From Ceratorhiza oryzae-sativae (Eukaryota > Basidiomycota > Agaricomycetes > Cantharellales > Ceratobasidiaceae): a DNA stretch of 64,000 nt. The position numbers and the translations under genes are program-made. The notes beneath the pieces are model-generated. The model was given only the letters and a program-made list of their open reading frames with translations, was not told where the DNA came from and ran no database searches. The first letter of the stretch is position 1. Each line of letters begins with the position of its first letter. The stretch spans positions 62,001 to 126,000 of the forward strand of contig JARWMV010000253.1 in NCBI GenBank assembly GCA_030998015.1, in the 5' to 3' direction. Positions 45,612 through 57,258 of this stretch are shown here, piece after piece.

Positions 45612-47570
45612 TGTTGTGACCCTCTGGATGCTTCCTTGCAAAGCACTTAAGTAGTGGCTACATTGACAGTTTGGTGTTAGGCAGTATATATTGAGTGTTC
45701 TAGTTACAGTGTTTGCTATGGTCTATGGTGGTTGACAAGATAAAGCAAGCTGAGGTGTCCAGTCTTGCTTTATCCTCCTTATATACACCTGTGGCTGCAG
45801 TGGCTGCAGATGTGTTATTTAAGCACAATCTGCAGTAGGTACAGGTTATGTATAGTACCATGGGTTAGGTAATTGTTTATCTTAAGTTTGTGCAGCTCTG
45901 AATCTTATAGAGCCACACAAGGTCTGAGGGGTAAGTGCTGAGGTCACGTGATCCTGCTGTAAGTGCCAAGATCATGTAACAACTTGCTCCTCACTCCAAC
46001 TAACAATGGAGAGAAATGCTGGAGCAAGTTCAGGGTAACCACTGTAAGCACTGGTTAAGCACCAAGGTCATGTGACAACTTGCTCCTTGCTCCAAGTAAC
46101 AATTGAGAGAAATGCTGGAGCAAGTTCAGGGTAACCACCATAAGCACCAGTCAAGCACCAAGATCATGTGAACTTGTTTATGGCTTGTTGTTACGGGTCA
46201 GGGTACACTTGAATATCTAGAGCTTAAGCAAATGTAGATATGTTAGTATACACTAATCATACTCAATACTTCTTAGACTAGAGTAAGAAGGCTCAAAATA
46301 GTTGCAATGCGATCAAGTAACACTCAAGGTAGTCTTAATCTTTCACAGTGTAAACTGACTAATTTATAGGTATAAAGAGCAAGACTACTATGGTCAGGTT
46401 CCCTTAGATATCTTAAATGTAGTTCAGCCCTAGTCGCTTGGACTAACTGATACTAATCTTAATACTAGGCTTAAGCGATAGCTTATAGGATAGATGGTGG
46501 GCTGCCTAATGCGTGTACTTCCTCAGCTACAGGTACTTAGATTTCCTCTAATAGCTGGTACTTAATGTCATGCTCAATCAGGCAATATTGTATCCTTATA
46601 TATCTCTGTATATAAGATACAATGTCTCGGACAGTATATAACTAATATGGTACTTTATTCCTCAGTACTAGTTATATAAGAAATCACACACAGACAAGAG
46701 AAATAGAAAGAGAAAAGAAACCAATAACCAGTCTGGGTTGAGTAGAGAGAGGTGGTCTGGAAGGGCCTCAGAGGAGGTCCTTTTATACCCTGAGGAGGGC
46801 ATTCCAGAGCCAAATAGATACATGCATGCCAGTGCGATCATCAAAAGAGGGTACTGCTATACTTGGGGTACACCCTAGCCCAGTGTAGGATAAAAGAGTA
46901 AAGACAGGGTGTGGATCGAAGGCATTGATGCATCTGAGACCTGCTATTGGCTTGTAGATCATATTATCATAGTATATACATGTAATGAATGGAGGCTGCA
47001 TCTCAGTGAGTCATAAAGTGAGTCAGAGAAGCTTCTGGATCAATTTGGGAAGCTCTCCTGACTCACTGGAGTCATTAGATCTTGATTGATGGTCCAGTAA
47101 GATTCTAATGATCTTCGGGCCATTCCGGCGCGAGGATCCGGTGGATCGCGACGATCTTCGGGCAGCAGATACCGCCGAAGATTGGCTATCGATAGAGCAC
47201 AAGATCGCTTTGATAGCGTAAGCGGTTGCCGAGATATGAGCGGTGCGATGTTGCAATCAATATCTCCTGATAAGAAGAAATATCGCAACCTCTGTATCTC
47301 TCTGAGATCTTATCGTAAAAACTTAATAAAATATGCGTTGGAGAGCGGGAATTTTGTACTATTTAATGAAACAAAAAATAGTACAATTCAGAGCGCATAC
47401 AAATTCGAGTATTTCACAATTTAATTACAGAGGCATCGCTTGTTGGCAGAGCAGACTAAAATAATAGAAAATGTTAGTGATCCATAACACTTGTTCTGCT
47501 TAGGAAAAAAGGCCATAAATCCGTAAACATATTCAGTTACTCTGTTATGTCTGTTTGATGGGTCATAACA
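45612..47570 (-). repeat. 5' LTR of Chromo-B, split by LTR-L
   Basis: The two parts (45612-46188 and 47495-47570) together are 653 bp once the nested LTR-L and duplicated CTTGT are removed, the same length as the 3' LTR. Five differences are visible in the first 86 bases compared with the other LTR. Confidence 0.92.
46189..47489 (-). repeat. LTR-L copy C, complete 1.3-kb solo LTR
   Basis: TGTTACGGGTCAG ... GATCCATAACA, 1,301 bp, target duplication CTTGT (46184-46188 and 47490-47494). The U3 part (about 47110-47440) still has dense CpG, so this copy is young compared with copies A and B. It is the best consensus for the family. Confidence 0.94.
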
Positions 47571-47635
47571 GTATACTCATGAGTGTATGCTAGTATACTT
47601 TTGAGTACATGCTAGTATATTTATGAGTATACAGT
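47570..47635. repeat. 22-bp tandem repeat, three units
   Basis: Units begin AGTATACTCATGAGTGTATG (47570), AGTATACTTTTGAGTACATG (47592) and AGTATATTTATGAGTATACA (47614). They adjoin the Chromo-B target duplication. Confidence 0.6.
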
Positions 47636-48219
47636 AGTAATGTAGTTGTACATGCACTGCATTTTACTTGTCTGTATCAGTTGAGTAGTGACTTTTACTC
47701 CTCAACTACACTCATTTAGTTGAGTTTGACCCTGACCCAACTGTGTAGCTGAGTGGTAGTGATGATTTTAGTCAAATGGAGTGTTGTGTACTTGCACCCA
47801 GTGTATAGTAGTGGTGCACACTTTGCAGCTTAATGAGGTTGTTACTTTTTAGTCTTCTGGATGTGCAGGCATTGTCTAAGTATATAAATATATATAGCAC
47901 TGTAATTGTATTGGCAAATGACAATACTACCAACTGTATGCAGAAATAACAATGATCACAAGCCATCTCAAAAATAGTCAAATCGGGTAAGTGTGCAAGT
48001 GAAATTAGGGGTGGTGAGTACAAGAGGGGGAGTGGTCAAAATTAGAAAAAATTGTAACACACAAAAATCCAAATCATTAGCAAATAGAATAGAAAACACA
48101 GGTGCTGTGTATGAGAGCTGTGTGCAGATAAGGCTGCTAACTTGATTTCATCAGGACACTTACAATCATGTGAGCAGTGGGTACTCATGACAAACTGCCC
48201 TGTAGTGGCAATGTTCAGG
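47636..48219. other. Spacer
   Basis: 47680-47760 has GAGTAGTG/CTCAACTACAC-type inverted motifs that could belong to a decayed DNA transposon end. No gene seen. Confidence 0.3.
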
Positions 48220-49279
48220 TCCATTTACCCTTCTTCCTTCTCATCTTCCTTGGCCTGGTTGATTTTGCCTAGCTCTCATTGACAGGTTTGTTGGCAAGCA
48301 TTGTGCCAGGATCTATTGACTCTGCTGGTGTGTCCTGATGATTGGCTGGGGGCAGGGATGGTTTTGATGAGGTAGTGCTGCCAGAGACAGTCTTCCTGGC
48401 TGGCTCAAACAATGGAGGTGGGGAGGTTAAAGGCAGGTCAGGTCAGTGTTGTGGCTGAGGGGTAAGATGTTCACCAGTAGCTTGAGCTCCAAGCTGGTTG
48501 ATATTTGCTGGTGCATGTGATTTGGCCCCAACACCATCTCCTGCAGTCATCTCTTCTGTGTCCACCTCCATATCATGTGTGTTTGACACACTAGTTGCAT
48601 TGGTGCCAGTGCCTTCCACACCAACCATCTCCTTCTGCTTCAGTGCTACCCCAAAAAAGCTTTTGGACTTGTCCAAGCTATCAGCAATTTGATGCTGGGT
48701 TTGGGCTTGGGTTTTGCAGCCACATTGATGGATGTGTGAGAAGTTGGGACTGGTAGGGCCAGGGTGGGCTGGGTTGAAACTGGTGGGGTCAAGATAGGCA
48801 AGTGACAATGAACACCAGCATCTGCTGACTTCCCCTGTTTTCATACCCTATTTTCCTCCTCCTCTTCCTCCACTTCCTCCTTGTCCTTATCCTTATCATC
48901 CTCTTCATGTTCCTGATCACCTTCATTGATATCCTTTTGTTTATTGCCTGTTGCAGGACTAACAATCATTTATGCAGCTCCACAATGCTTTGGGTCAATG
49001 TTTGATTCATTGCTCTGTGGAAGAGCCTGAGGAGCTGGGTTGGCTGCTTGTTCCTGACCTGGTCAATGTCAACCAGTTTCTGGCACAGGGCCAAGGTCTT
49101 TCAAACAAGACAGCTGAGTCCAGGGTTTCATGTTGTCAATGACACTGGGAGATCAACAAAGGGAGTGCATAATTGGGTGTGGATGAAGCTGTGGTGGCTG
49201 ATGGGATGGAGTGAAGGAATGACTCATGTTTCTGATTTGTTTCCATTCCTCAAGCTCCTCCAGGGTAAAGTTGACCTCA

Positions 49280-49800
49280 TGTCATGGCCTAGACCATGAC
49301 ACAGATTTTATTATGATTTTCGTATATTTTATAAAATCTCTCCTTTTCATATTTTTGGACAAGTCCTGTTTAATCGGATATATGCATAGAATTACTTACA
49401 TGATCATGTGACCTTGTTGTTGTTTATGTTCTGTTTGTACCTTCTGGAATATTCCGTTACATGGCACCATTCTCACATTGTATGATAGTTGTCTTGCACC
49501 ATACGTGTATTTGATATAGCTCATTGTATGAATATATAAGGGAGAGGCTGAGAGCCTTAAGCCTCAGAACTCAACCTCCTGTCATATCCCCTCTACTACC
49601 TGTGTGACTTACCAGTCCATAGTCCCTGCCCAGTCCTCTTAAGGACAAGTGCACTTACTACTCTACCTCCTTGCGTCTTATTGCCCCTCACTGCACGTCC
49701 CACCTTAGACGTTGTCAGTAAAGCCTCTGGCATTGCTGCCCATAGGCTTGTCATCACCACTTAGGTGTTTGACGTTACTGTTCAGGTTGTAGCTCTGACA
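49280..49800 (+). repeat. LTR-D solo LTR, 521 bp
   Basis: TGTCATGGCCTAG ... GTAGCTCTGACA with duplication CCTCA (49275-49279 and 49801-49805). TATATAAGG near 49533 sets the sense strand. It keeps some CpG. A second copy, inverted, is at 59830-60345. Confidence 0.93.
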
Positions 49801-51849
49801 CCTCATCAGCAAAGTTGTCCTCCCCAAGGCACCTTTGACCTCCATGTAAGAGTTGTCAGAGTCATCATTCACCAAGGGTGTTTGGACAACATAAGCACTA
49901 ACAGATCAATTAGTTATTGAATTAAGGGAATATTGAGTACTCAAGTACTCACAGTGCCTTTGTATACATTGTCACCAGATAGTTGTTGAATCAACCAGGG
50001 ACTTTATTCCTAAAGGCCTCCAGCCCTTTCAAGTGGATGTCCATAAGGGGTTTGATGTCACTCATAGCATCCTGAGAATAGCTGTCCTGGACTTTCCCCT
50101 TGCTGTTGCCTTCCTTTGGCACTTTTGGCTTGGGCTTGGCCTCCCCTTTCCTTGCCTTTTCCTCCTGTACAATGTACCTGTCCTTAATGTATTGTAATAT
50201 AACATCTTCAGCCTTCAATGGGATCAGTGCTGTGAATGAACCCATCAAGCAGGAGTAACTTACCAAACTGCATATATATGCAATCATGTTGATTGGTTTT
50301 GGGTCCAAGACATTCCAATAGTTTAGGCCTATAGGTGCAGCTCCAGTCATCCAGAAGGCTGCAACCACTTGCAGGACAAAGTTGTGGTGGTAATGTCCTG
50401 CTTTCAGGCCCACTGTGTCAGGCTGCTTCAGGTTAGTACCTAGTATATTGCTCTGGGTGACTAACTTACATTGCAATGGAATTGTTAGGGGAGTAATTTG
50501 GCTGCTTGTGCTTTGACAACCTCAATGGTCTTCTCAGATGAGAGCTGCAAATCAAACTCCACAGCAAGAACATCTCCAATGAGCTTGCAGCCACAAGAAC
50601 ACCATGAGCTCAACAATATCTTGATCTAAAGACTGGACAATTAGTAGGTGTCACTAATATCAATACATACCAGAGTCTCACAATCATGAAGCATTGGATA
50701 GTCCTCAGCACAGACACCATAGTGCACAGCACCCTCTTCCCAGCCTTCTGCAATTGCAAGCTTGTTGTCTTCTGTACTCAGGCACATTTTGGGCACAAGG
50801 AGTGCTTGGATGTATATCACAGTGAAGTTGATAAGCTTCACCTGCACTGTGCCTTTGTACTGGCTTTTTGTTGGGCAGGACTTTTTGCTGTAAGAATTAG
50901 TCACAGGATCACAAAGGTATAAACAGAACAAAACTTAATTTACACCCACACCCACAACTGTGCCCAGAGCCTTTACTATGGGCACATCTGCCTTGTAATT
51001 TTTTATGTTGTCAAAGTCATCATAAACATCCTGTCTTGACTTGGTTGAGCTGGTTGGAGATTAAGGTGGATCAAGTTGGGATTGATGAGCCCACCTGAGA
51101 AGGGGCTACAGAGGGAGCTCTGGAGTCAGGCAGGCAGGCTTGGGAGTCCAACAGTAGGGCAGCTTGAGCAGAGCTGAAACCAGAAGACATAGCTGGTTGT
51201 GGAAGAGGACAAGTTTGTGATTGAACAGTTGGCTTCAAATTATGACCTGTGTAAAGTTCATTTATCATATAGTACATACAAATGACAACTAGCTTACCAT
51301 TTGTGTCAAGGTGAGGGCATTGAATGGGCTCCTTGTCTGACTCTTTGTCCAATTTGTTGCAAGCCTGTTTCCTGGGATTGGCCAGCATCCTGGCTGTGTG
51401 CACTGATGCTCTTGTGCCTGACTAAGCACAGATCATGGTGAGCCAATAATTTGAATCTACATAACTTGTGTTAGCAAACAATGGTGCAGCAGTAAGACAG
51501 ATGGCATCACCTTGGACATGTATGTTTTGGAAGCAGTCAGCTTCCTGGCAGGGGTTTTACTAGGCCCTGTGCCTGATCATTTAGTCTGAGCTTTTGAGAC
51601 TCAACTGGTGGTCTTGGGAGGGATTGTGTTTGCCAGCTTATTTGGTGCCACTTTCTTATGCCCAGCTTCCCTTATTGCTTGAAGGTCCTCCAGATCAAGC
51701 TTCAGAAGCTCCCTAAGTGGATGTTGGTCATGCCTGTGGATCTTGGTAACAAGCTTGTCAACCTGTGCATTGCACTTAAGGTCTGCAACATTTGCAGCCT
51801 CTGTTTTATCTGTATATTGTTTTACCTAGTTTTATAAAACAGTGGATTT

Positions 51850-52622
51850 TGTTGAGACCCCTGTTACTATCCTTTGGTCTTCCTTAAGTAGTGGCTACAT
51901 TGGTTGTATTGTCTATTTCTATCTATTGAGCGTCTCTATTCTACAGTGTATGGTTGAGGTCCCTGTGGTGGACAAGATAAAGCAAGCTGAGGTCCTCCCA
52001 CTTGCTCCCTATTTCTTATATACCCCACAAGGCATGAGTCATACCTTTCTGCAGTCTGCAGTGTTTACAGGTCACATGAGTAGTCTTGGTCATGAGTAAA
52101 TAGTGTGGGTACCTCATGTGATTGTCTATAACCCATATGTAAGTCACTCTTAGGGTTTTTGTGGCTCCAAATCCTATAGAGCCACACAAGGTCCCAGGGT
52201 CATGTGATTTAAGTGCTGAGGTTATGTGATAACTTGCTCCTTGCTCCAAGTTACAATGGAGAGAATTGCAGGTGTGAGTTAGGTAATCACCATAAGCACT
52301 GAAGTCATGTGATGTATTAAGCACCAGGGTCATGTGACAACTTGCTCCTTGCTCCAAGTTACAATAGAGAGAGTTGCAGGAGCAAGTTAGATAACCACAA
52401 TAAGTGCCAAGGTCATGTGACCATTGTAAGCACTGAGGTCATGTGATAACTTGCTCCTTGCTCCAAGTTACAATGGAGAGAATTGCAGGAGTGAGTTAGG
52501 TAACCACCATAAGCACTGAGGTCACATTTCCTTGTTCATAGCTTGTTCGACTTAGGAGAAAATGCTATAAACTATAGGCTAATTCTCTTGTTCCATTATG
52601 GCTGTCTGTGCAGGTCATAACA
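51850..52622 (-). repeat. LTR-C solo LTR with expanded U3 repeats, 773 bp
   Basis: TGTTGAGACCCC ... CAGGTCATAACA with duplication GATTT (51845-51849 and 52623-52627). It is about 240 bp longer than LTR-C at 59797 because the block around AACTTGCTCCTTGCTCCAAG is repeated (about 52229, 52341 and 52450). TATATAA and CAGCTTGC are 33 nt apart on the minus strand. Confidence 0.93.
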
Positions 52623-53056
52623 GATTTGATACTTACCTTCATCCCTAAGGTCTTCCATTTCCTTGTCTTCCTCCCAGAAAACCTTGTTTAGCTGATGACT
52701 CATGACAGTCTGTTTTGACTTAGCATGAGATTGTTCTAAAGGGAAAAAGGAAAACAAAACAAAAGCAAAGGAAATGAGTATAATTTAACTATCTGGGGGG
52801 TATGGTACTTACTGTATTCCTTCATCCCAGGTGTCTTCACAGTCTGGTGATGCCTGCACCTGAGTTGATCTGACATGGTGGTGGTGATGGACAGAAATGT
52901 TAATCAGGCTTGAAACAGAAAAGAGTATGTCAACACAGGTTCTTATTTATTTGCATGACAAATATGGTTATGTTACACTCTCACTAATAGATCAGACTAC
53001 AAGGCAAGTACAGTGCACTAGATCCCACTACAGCACCCAGATGCCTCTCAAAATTA

Positions 53057-53674
53057 TTGCTTGTAACTGATGTACAGCTCAGTTCTCAAATGACAATGCA
53101 CTTGCAATGCACTGGACAACTGCACATGGCAAGGCCAGTTCATCCAACCCTACACCTGCCATTGTTTTGTGGTGTTGACACTGCAGTAACAGTATCTGTA
53201 CCAAGTCTGGCATGTCACAACACATCCAGAAGGTGGCAATATGCAGTCAGCTCTGGTAAGTTCACTAAAAGTGATAACAATGCACCATCACAAGCCAATG
53301 CTGATAGTGATATAGTGGAGTCAGCTTGTGATGTAGATCTACAAGACATGGACATTACTGATGCTGCTGATATAGTGCTACATCATGAGGCAGAGGAGAT
53401 GGGTGATGTTTGACTGAACTCCCACAGTGATAGCAGGAGCCAGACAGATCCTGACAGTGCTGTTGATAACAATTCTGAGCATGGATTGGAACTGGACAAG
53501 CATGATCCAGATGAAGAATTTGATGTGATAGATGTGGATATGGACTCACTATTGGGTGACAATCCAACTACCAACTCCCCTGCCACACAGATTCCTGACT
53601 CTAACCCAGGCTCTGAGGAAAACAACAGGGAGACTGATGTTCTAGAAGAAGTAATTTGTGAGCACAGGAATTGA
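53057..53674 (+). pseudogene. Acidic ORF of unknown function
   Basis: One plus frame with a single TGA at 53411-53413. The last 140 residues are Asp/Glu/Ser/Asn-rich (DLQDMDITDAADIVLHHEAE; DKHDPDEEFDVIDVDMDSLL), like the acidic linkers of Tnp2 or KDZ-type transposase ORFs. No catalytic domain follows. It ends at a short GC-rich repeat. Confidence 0.35.
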
Positions 53675-53675
53675 G

Positions 53676-53840
53676 TAGTGCCAGATTTTGCAGGAGTCCA
53701 CCTCCTGCAGGAAAACTCCTTGCAATTTTCTTGATTCCTGCTCTGGCTCTGGCTCCAGCAGGCCAGGAGCCAGACTCCATATGGAATTCTGGCAGCTGCA
53801 GGAGCTTGCCAGAATTCCAGGGCTCCTGCACCTGATTATG
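53676..53840. repeat. CCTGCA/GCCAGAAT-rich repeat, MITE-like
   Basis: Short inverted motifs (GGAATTCTGGCA with TGCCAGAATTCC; TTGCAGGAGTCC with GGCTCCTGCA). It resembles 54918-55085 and the subterminal motifs of the two hAT MITEs. No target duplication found. Confidence 0.35.
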
Positions 53841-54917
53841 CTCAAATGTTGTCACATTGAGTTGTATGATAGCTCATTAGATGTGGGCTACTGAGAGCCT
53901 TCAAATGGTATACAGCAAATCTGGTAGAAAATTAAACCTGCTGAATTGCATGCAGTTTTCTGTTCTTGAGCCTTAAGGCCAATATTTCAGTCACCTTGAA
54001 ACCCACTACATTCACTTTATTAGTAGCTCATAAAATGCGCAGAATTCAGAGGATTCTAAATATGTAGTCTATATGGTGTACGAAAATTTTTCACATGTAT
54101 ATCACAGCAGATTAATGCTCAGAAAATATTGTTACAAGTGTGCAGATACTATTTCAGGTCTAAGACAGCATTTTGGAACCAAGGCAATGAGCTAGGCATG
54201 CTCCTGGACCAAAAAAACCCCTTAGTACATCCTATCCATTTAGTACATACATTGGATTGTAATAAACTGGTGTCTGTCCATGTGTTGCTGGTGACATCCA
54301 AGCTGAATTGTTGCACATGGTTTGAAAAATTTGTTAAAGTGCTGTTTTGGAGTACAACAAGCATATAGAATAGGGTAATAAATGCCTTTGAATCAATCCA
54401 TGAAGCTCAGAGCACCTGTAGTTAAGTTTGTGCTTGTGCAGAGGCAATTTAGGGGTATTTTGAGCATCAGGGGGGTATGTTCCCTGGACTTTGCCCACTA
54501 ATACAGCTCCAATCATGCTGTTTTTTTGGTAAAGAGCATAAATACAATGGTTTGCACCAATTTCTTACAGGGGAGCAAAGTTTCCATGGCTGGTTTCACT
54601 AGTGCCTGTGGCACTGCTCAGGGGCTAACCCCCTGTATATTGCTTATATCTTCTCAGAAATGAGTTGGATTAGGATGTGAGTGAGCTCATTCAATTCCCC
54701 TCAGCAAGACAAGTCAAATGGTATGTATATGCTCCTGTTCAACACTTAGTTAGGCAAGCGTGAGTGGTTGTGCTTACCTGTGATTATTTTCCCAAGACTA
54801 AAGTACATCAATCTCACTCCATTTCAACTTCTAATACATGATGTATACATTCATGAGATCTACTGAATTTCATGCATTTAATGGTGTATTGAATGCTACC
54901 AATGGTGGGGGTCATGC
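53841..54917. other. Spacer
   Basis: AT-rich, with scattered short ORFs and no recognisable feature. Confidence 0.35.
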
Positions 54918-55085
54918 AATGGTGCAGGAATGCCAGTCTGCAGGAATGCAGGAATGCAGGAGCTGCAGGACTCTGCCCAGGACTCTGGCACCCCTGGGGC
55001 AATTCCTGCACCATCTCCATCTCCTGCAGCACCAGAATATGCCAGAATTTCATATGGAATTCCTGCATGTTCTGTCTGCAGGAAC
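54918..55085. repeat. CCTGCA/GCCAGAAT-rich repeat, MITE-like
   Basis: Multiple GCAGGAATGC and TTCCTGCA motifs and a CATATGGAATTCC block shared with 53755-53790. Boundaries uncertain. Confidence 0.35.
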
Positions 55086-55106
55086 CTAGCACAGCACCCT
55101 TCAACA

Positions 55107-55449
55107 AGGTAGAGCAAGCTAGGGTGCACCAGCTTGCTCTCCTTGCTTTATACTATCCTAACCAAGGGAGTGACTAAGCATACATGCAGGATGAGTAAGA
55201 ATGAATGGCAGTGATCAGTCAGCCTGTTACTAATGATAGTATGTCCATCAGTCAGCAAGTAACAAATGACAGTAGGCTGAGTAAGGTAAATGGCAGTGAT
55301 CAGTGAGCAAGTGGCTAATAATAGGATGTGGCTCAGTAAGCAAGTGGAGGTGCTTACAGATGGGGGAGAGTGGTCAAGCCACAAGGCAGAAATAGTAAAC
55401 AAAGGAAAAAATGATGGTTAGCCAAAAGACCTTGATCATGGCTCATGAC
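55107..55449 (-). repeat. LTR-E fragment (U3 to promoter)
   Basis: In inverse orientation to 56562-57070. It starts TGTCATGAGCCATGATC at 55449 (minus), passes GGTTAGGATAGTATAAAG and ends at the AGCTTGCTC promoter region. The rest is missing. Confidence 0.75.
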
Positions 55450-55558
55450 AGCACCAGTGCAGTGATACAGTAAAGACAGAGCAGCTCAGGGAACTACCTG
55501 TAAATAATCAGTTGGGAGTGAGAAGAACTGAATGCAAGCAGGTACATGCTGGGGGTCA

Positions 55559-56353
55559 TCACCAGCAGCAGTTGGTGTGGTGTGCAAGCCACAACAGCCT
55601 TTTGGCCCTCCTCAATGTCTTGGGTGGCTTACTCTTAGACTTCACTGTCAGCTTTGTCACTGTATGTGTTCCATTGACACTGCACTCCAGCTCTGACACA
55701 GCTGCATTGCCATGCTTCCTCACCTCCTCCTTCTTCTGGATCATATGCTTGTGTTTCTCAACTTCAATCTTCTGGTGCTTTTCAAGTGCAGCTTGCATTT
55801 TCAACACTGCCATTGTAGTCAATGAGCAAGTGGTATGCTTTGGGAGACTGAGTGGCTCTTTGGGGGATTTGGAAAGAGACAACAGAATGGGCCCACTGTG
55901 CCTGGTGTTGGTCAAGGGTGAGTTGCAAGTAATCATGGGAGGGTCTTCGATGGCCAATGTTAATATCTTGCACTTGCCCACACCAACACCTTCCTGCACC
56001 TTGCCTTCATCTTCTTGATCAGAAGCAGCAACTTGAAGCACAGGTGCCTCATGCAGTCAGTGCTTCTTGACAGGTTGCTTGTCCCCAGGTGCTGGCAGGC
56101 TCTTGTTGCCCTACAAGTCACATTTGTCACTAAGATGGGCTTCCTCCAGGCCTGGCTTCCATTTCCTGGTGCCCAGGCTGGGGCACTTGTGTTCCTCTGC
56201 CTGCCCATGTTCCTCCAGCTCCCCCTCAACCAGACTGCAACTCTCTTTGTCTACAGTTGCAGCTGAAACACCTTGCTGGACTGGCTTGCCTGTAGGCACT
56301 TGGTTGCCATTACTCAATTTGTTGCTGCCAGGGGTTACAGCATCTTCACCCAT
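55559..56353 (-). pseudogene. Unidentified Lys-rich coiled-coil protein fragment
   Basis: One minus frame of about 265 codons has a single TAG near 56111. It starts with a low-complexity acidic part, then a coiled coil (LEKHQKIEVEKHKHMIQKKE) and a basic tail (KSKSKPPKTLRRAKRLL). Its 5' side ends two bases before LTR-L at 56356, so the upstream part may be cut off. No family recognised. Confidence 0.35.
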
Positions 56354-57258
56354 AGTGTTATGGATTACTAATATTTTCTATTATTTTAGTCTGCTCTGCC
56401 AACCTCAATCAATGGCTCTGTAATCAAATTGTGAAATACTTGAATTTGTATGCACTCCAAAGTGACTACTTTGTGTTCCATTAAATAGTACAACTCTCCA
56501 CTTTCCAACACATATTTTATGAAGATTTTACAATAAGATGTCAGAGAGATATAGAGGTTGCTGTCATGAGCTATGTCAAAGGACTTGTGGCTAACCATCA
56601 TTTCTGTCCATTGTGTGCCACTGCTTTCTTGTGGCTTGACCACTCTTCCTTCATGAGTAAGCATCTCCACCTGCTTACTGAGCCATGTTCTATTATTAGT
56701 CTCTTGCTTACTGATCTCTATCATTCTCCTTACTCATCTTACTGTCTTGCTGACTGATGGATGAACAATTATTAGTTACTGCTGACTGATGGACATACTG
56801 TTAAACTTGAGGTAGCAGGCAGGCTACATGGTGGTTAGGTGAAATCTCTCACTCATGTATAATTTTCTACTGCAATGCCTAAATACACTGATACAAATCA
56901 CATGACTTAATGTGTGCAGCCACATGTGACATCCAACACATACTATTATTAGTCACAGGCCAACTGATCTCTGCCATTCATTCTTACTCATCCTGCATGT
57001 ACACTTAGTCACTCCCTTGGTTAGAATAGTATAAAAGCAAGGAGAGCAAGCCAGTCTACCCCAGCTTGCTCTACCTTGTCAATTCCCCTCTAAAAATCCA
57101 GTGTATAGAACAGTCCCTAGCTGACTTACTAGCTTAAGTAACAGCTAGAAGGGCCTTGAGTCAAGGCCATGTTGCAAGCCTCAGCACTGAGCATCTGACT
57201 AAGCTGCTGTCCACAGTTGCATACTTGGCAATGGGTGTCCATCAGCCATGAACACATA

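Larger units (their letters stand above)
39184..47570 (-). mobile_element. Chromo-B, chromovirus with Rep-bearing 3' cassette
   Basis: Both 653-bp LTRs are present (39184-39836; 45612-47570 after subtracting the nested LTR-L) with TSD GTATA at 39179-39183 and 47571-47575. Element length without the nested insert is about 7.1 kb. Minus-strand order: 5' LTR, self-priming PBS, gag, a remnant of pol containing only the GPF region and chromodomain, ORF-X, then (opposite strand) ORF-Y, a Rep-like ORF, a tRNA-like hairpin, polypurine tract, 3' LTR. Protease, RT, RNase H and integrase are gone, so it was non-autonomous. Numerous TGA stops show CpG decay. Confidence 0.93.
48220..52876 (-). pseudogene. 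DUF6532-like fungal gene, split by two solo LTRs
   Basis: ATG at 52876 (MSDQLRCRHHQTVKTPGMKE) ends in a GTAAGT donor. An exon near 52735-52640 follows, then LTR-C, then a basic stretch near 51790-51480 (VDKLVTKIHRHDQHPLRELL). Exons at 50931-50641 and 50476-49991 carry the most domain-like part: GVCAEDYPMLHDCETLV, GHYHHNFVLQVVAAFW and the stretch from ICSLVSYSCLMGSFTALI to ILQYIKDRYIVQEEKARK. That pattern (paired helices around a His...Phe segment, then a Tyr-rich helix) resembles DUF6532 proteins common in Agaricomycetes. After solo LTR-D come an acidic exon (about 48850-48930) and a basic tail (RPRKMRRKKGKW) near 48240. Stops in several exons make it a pseudogene. The family call is tentative. 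Confidence 0.4.

Noticed and set aside
52200..52520. Regularly spaced repeats that might suggest a CRISPR-like array
   Set aside because: Units are imperfect tandem copies within a fungal LTR U3, without unique spacers or cas genes.
56111..56423. Plus-strand ORFs overlapping the coiled-coil fragment
   Set aside because: The minus frame has consistent low-complexity and coiled-coil character; the plus ORFs are shadows ending in LTR-L.
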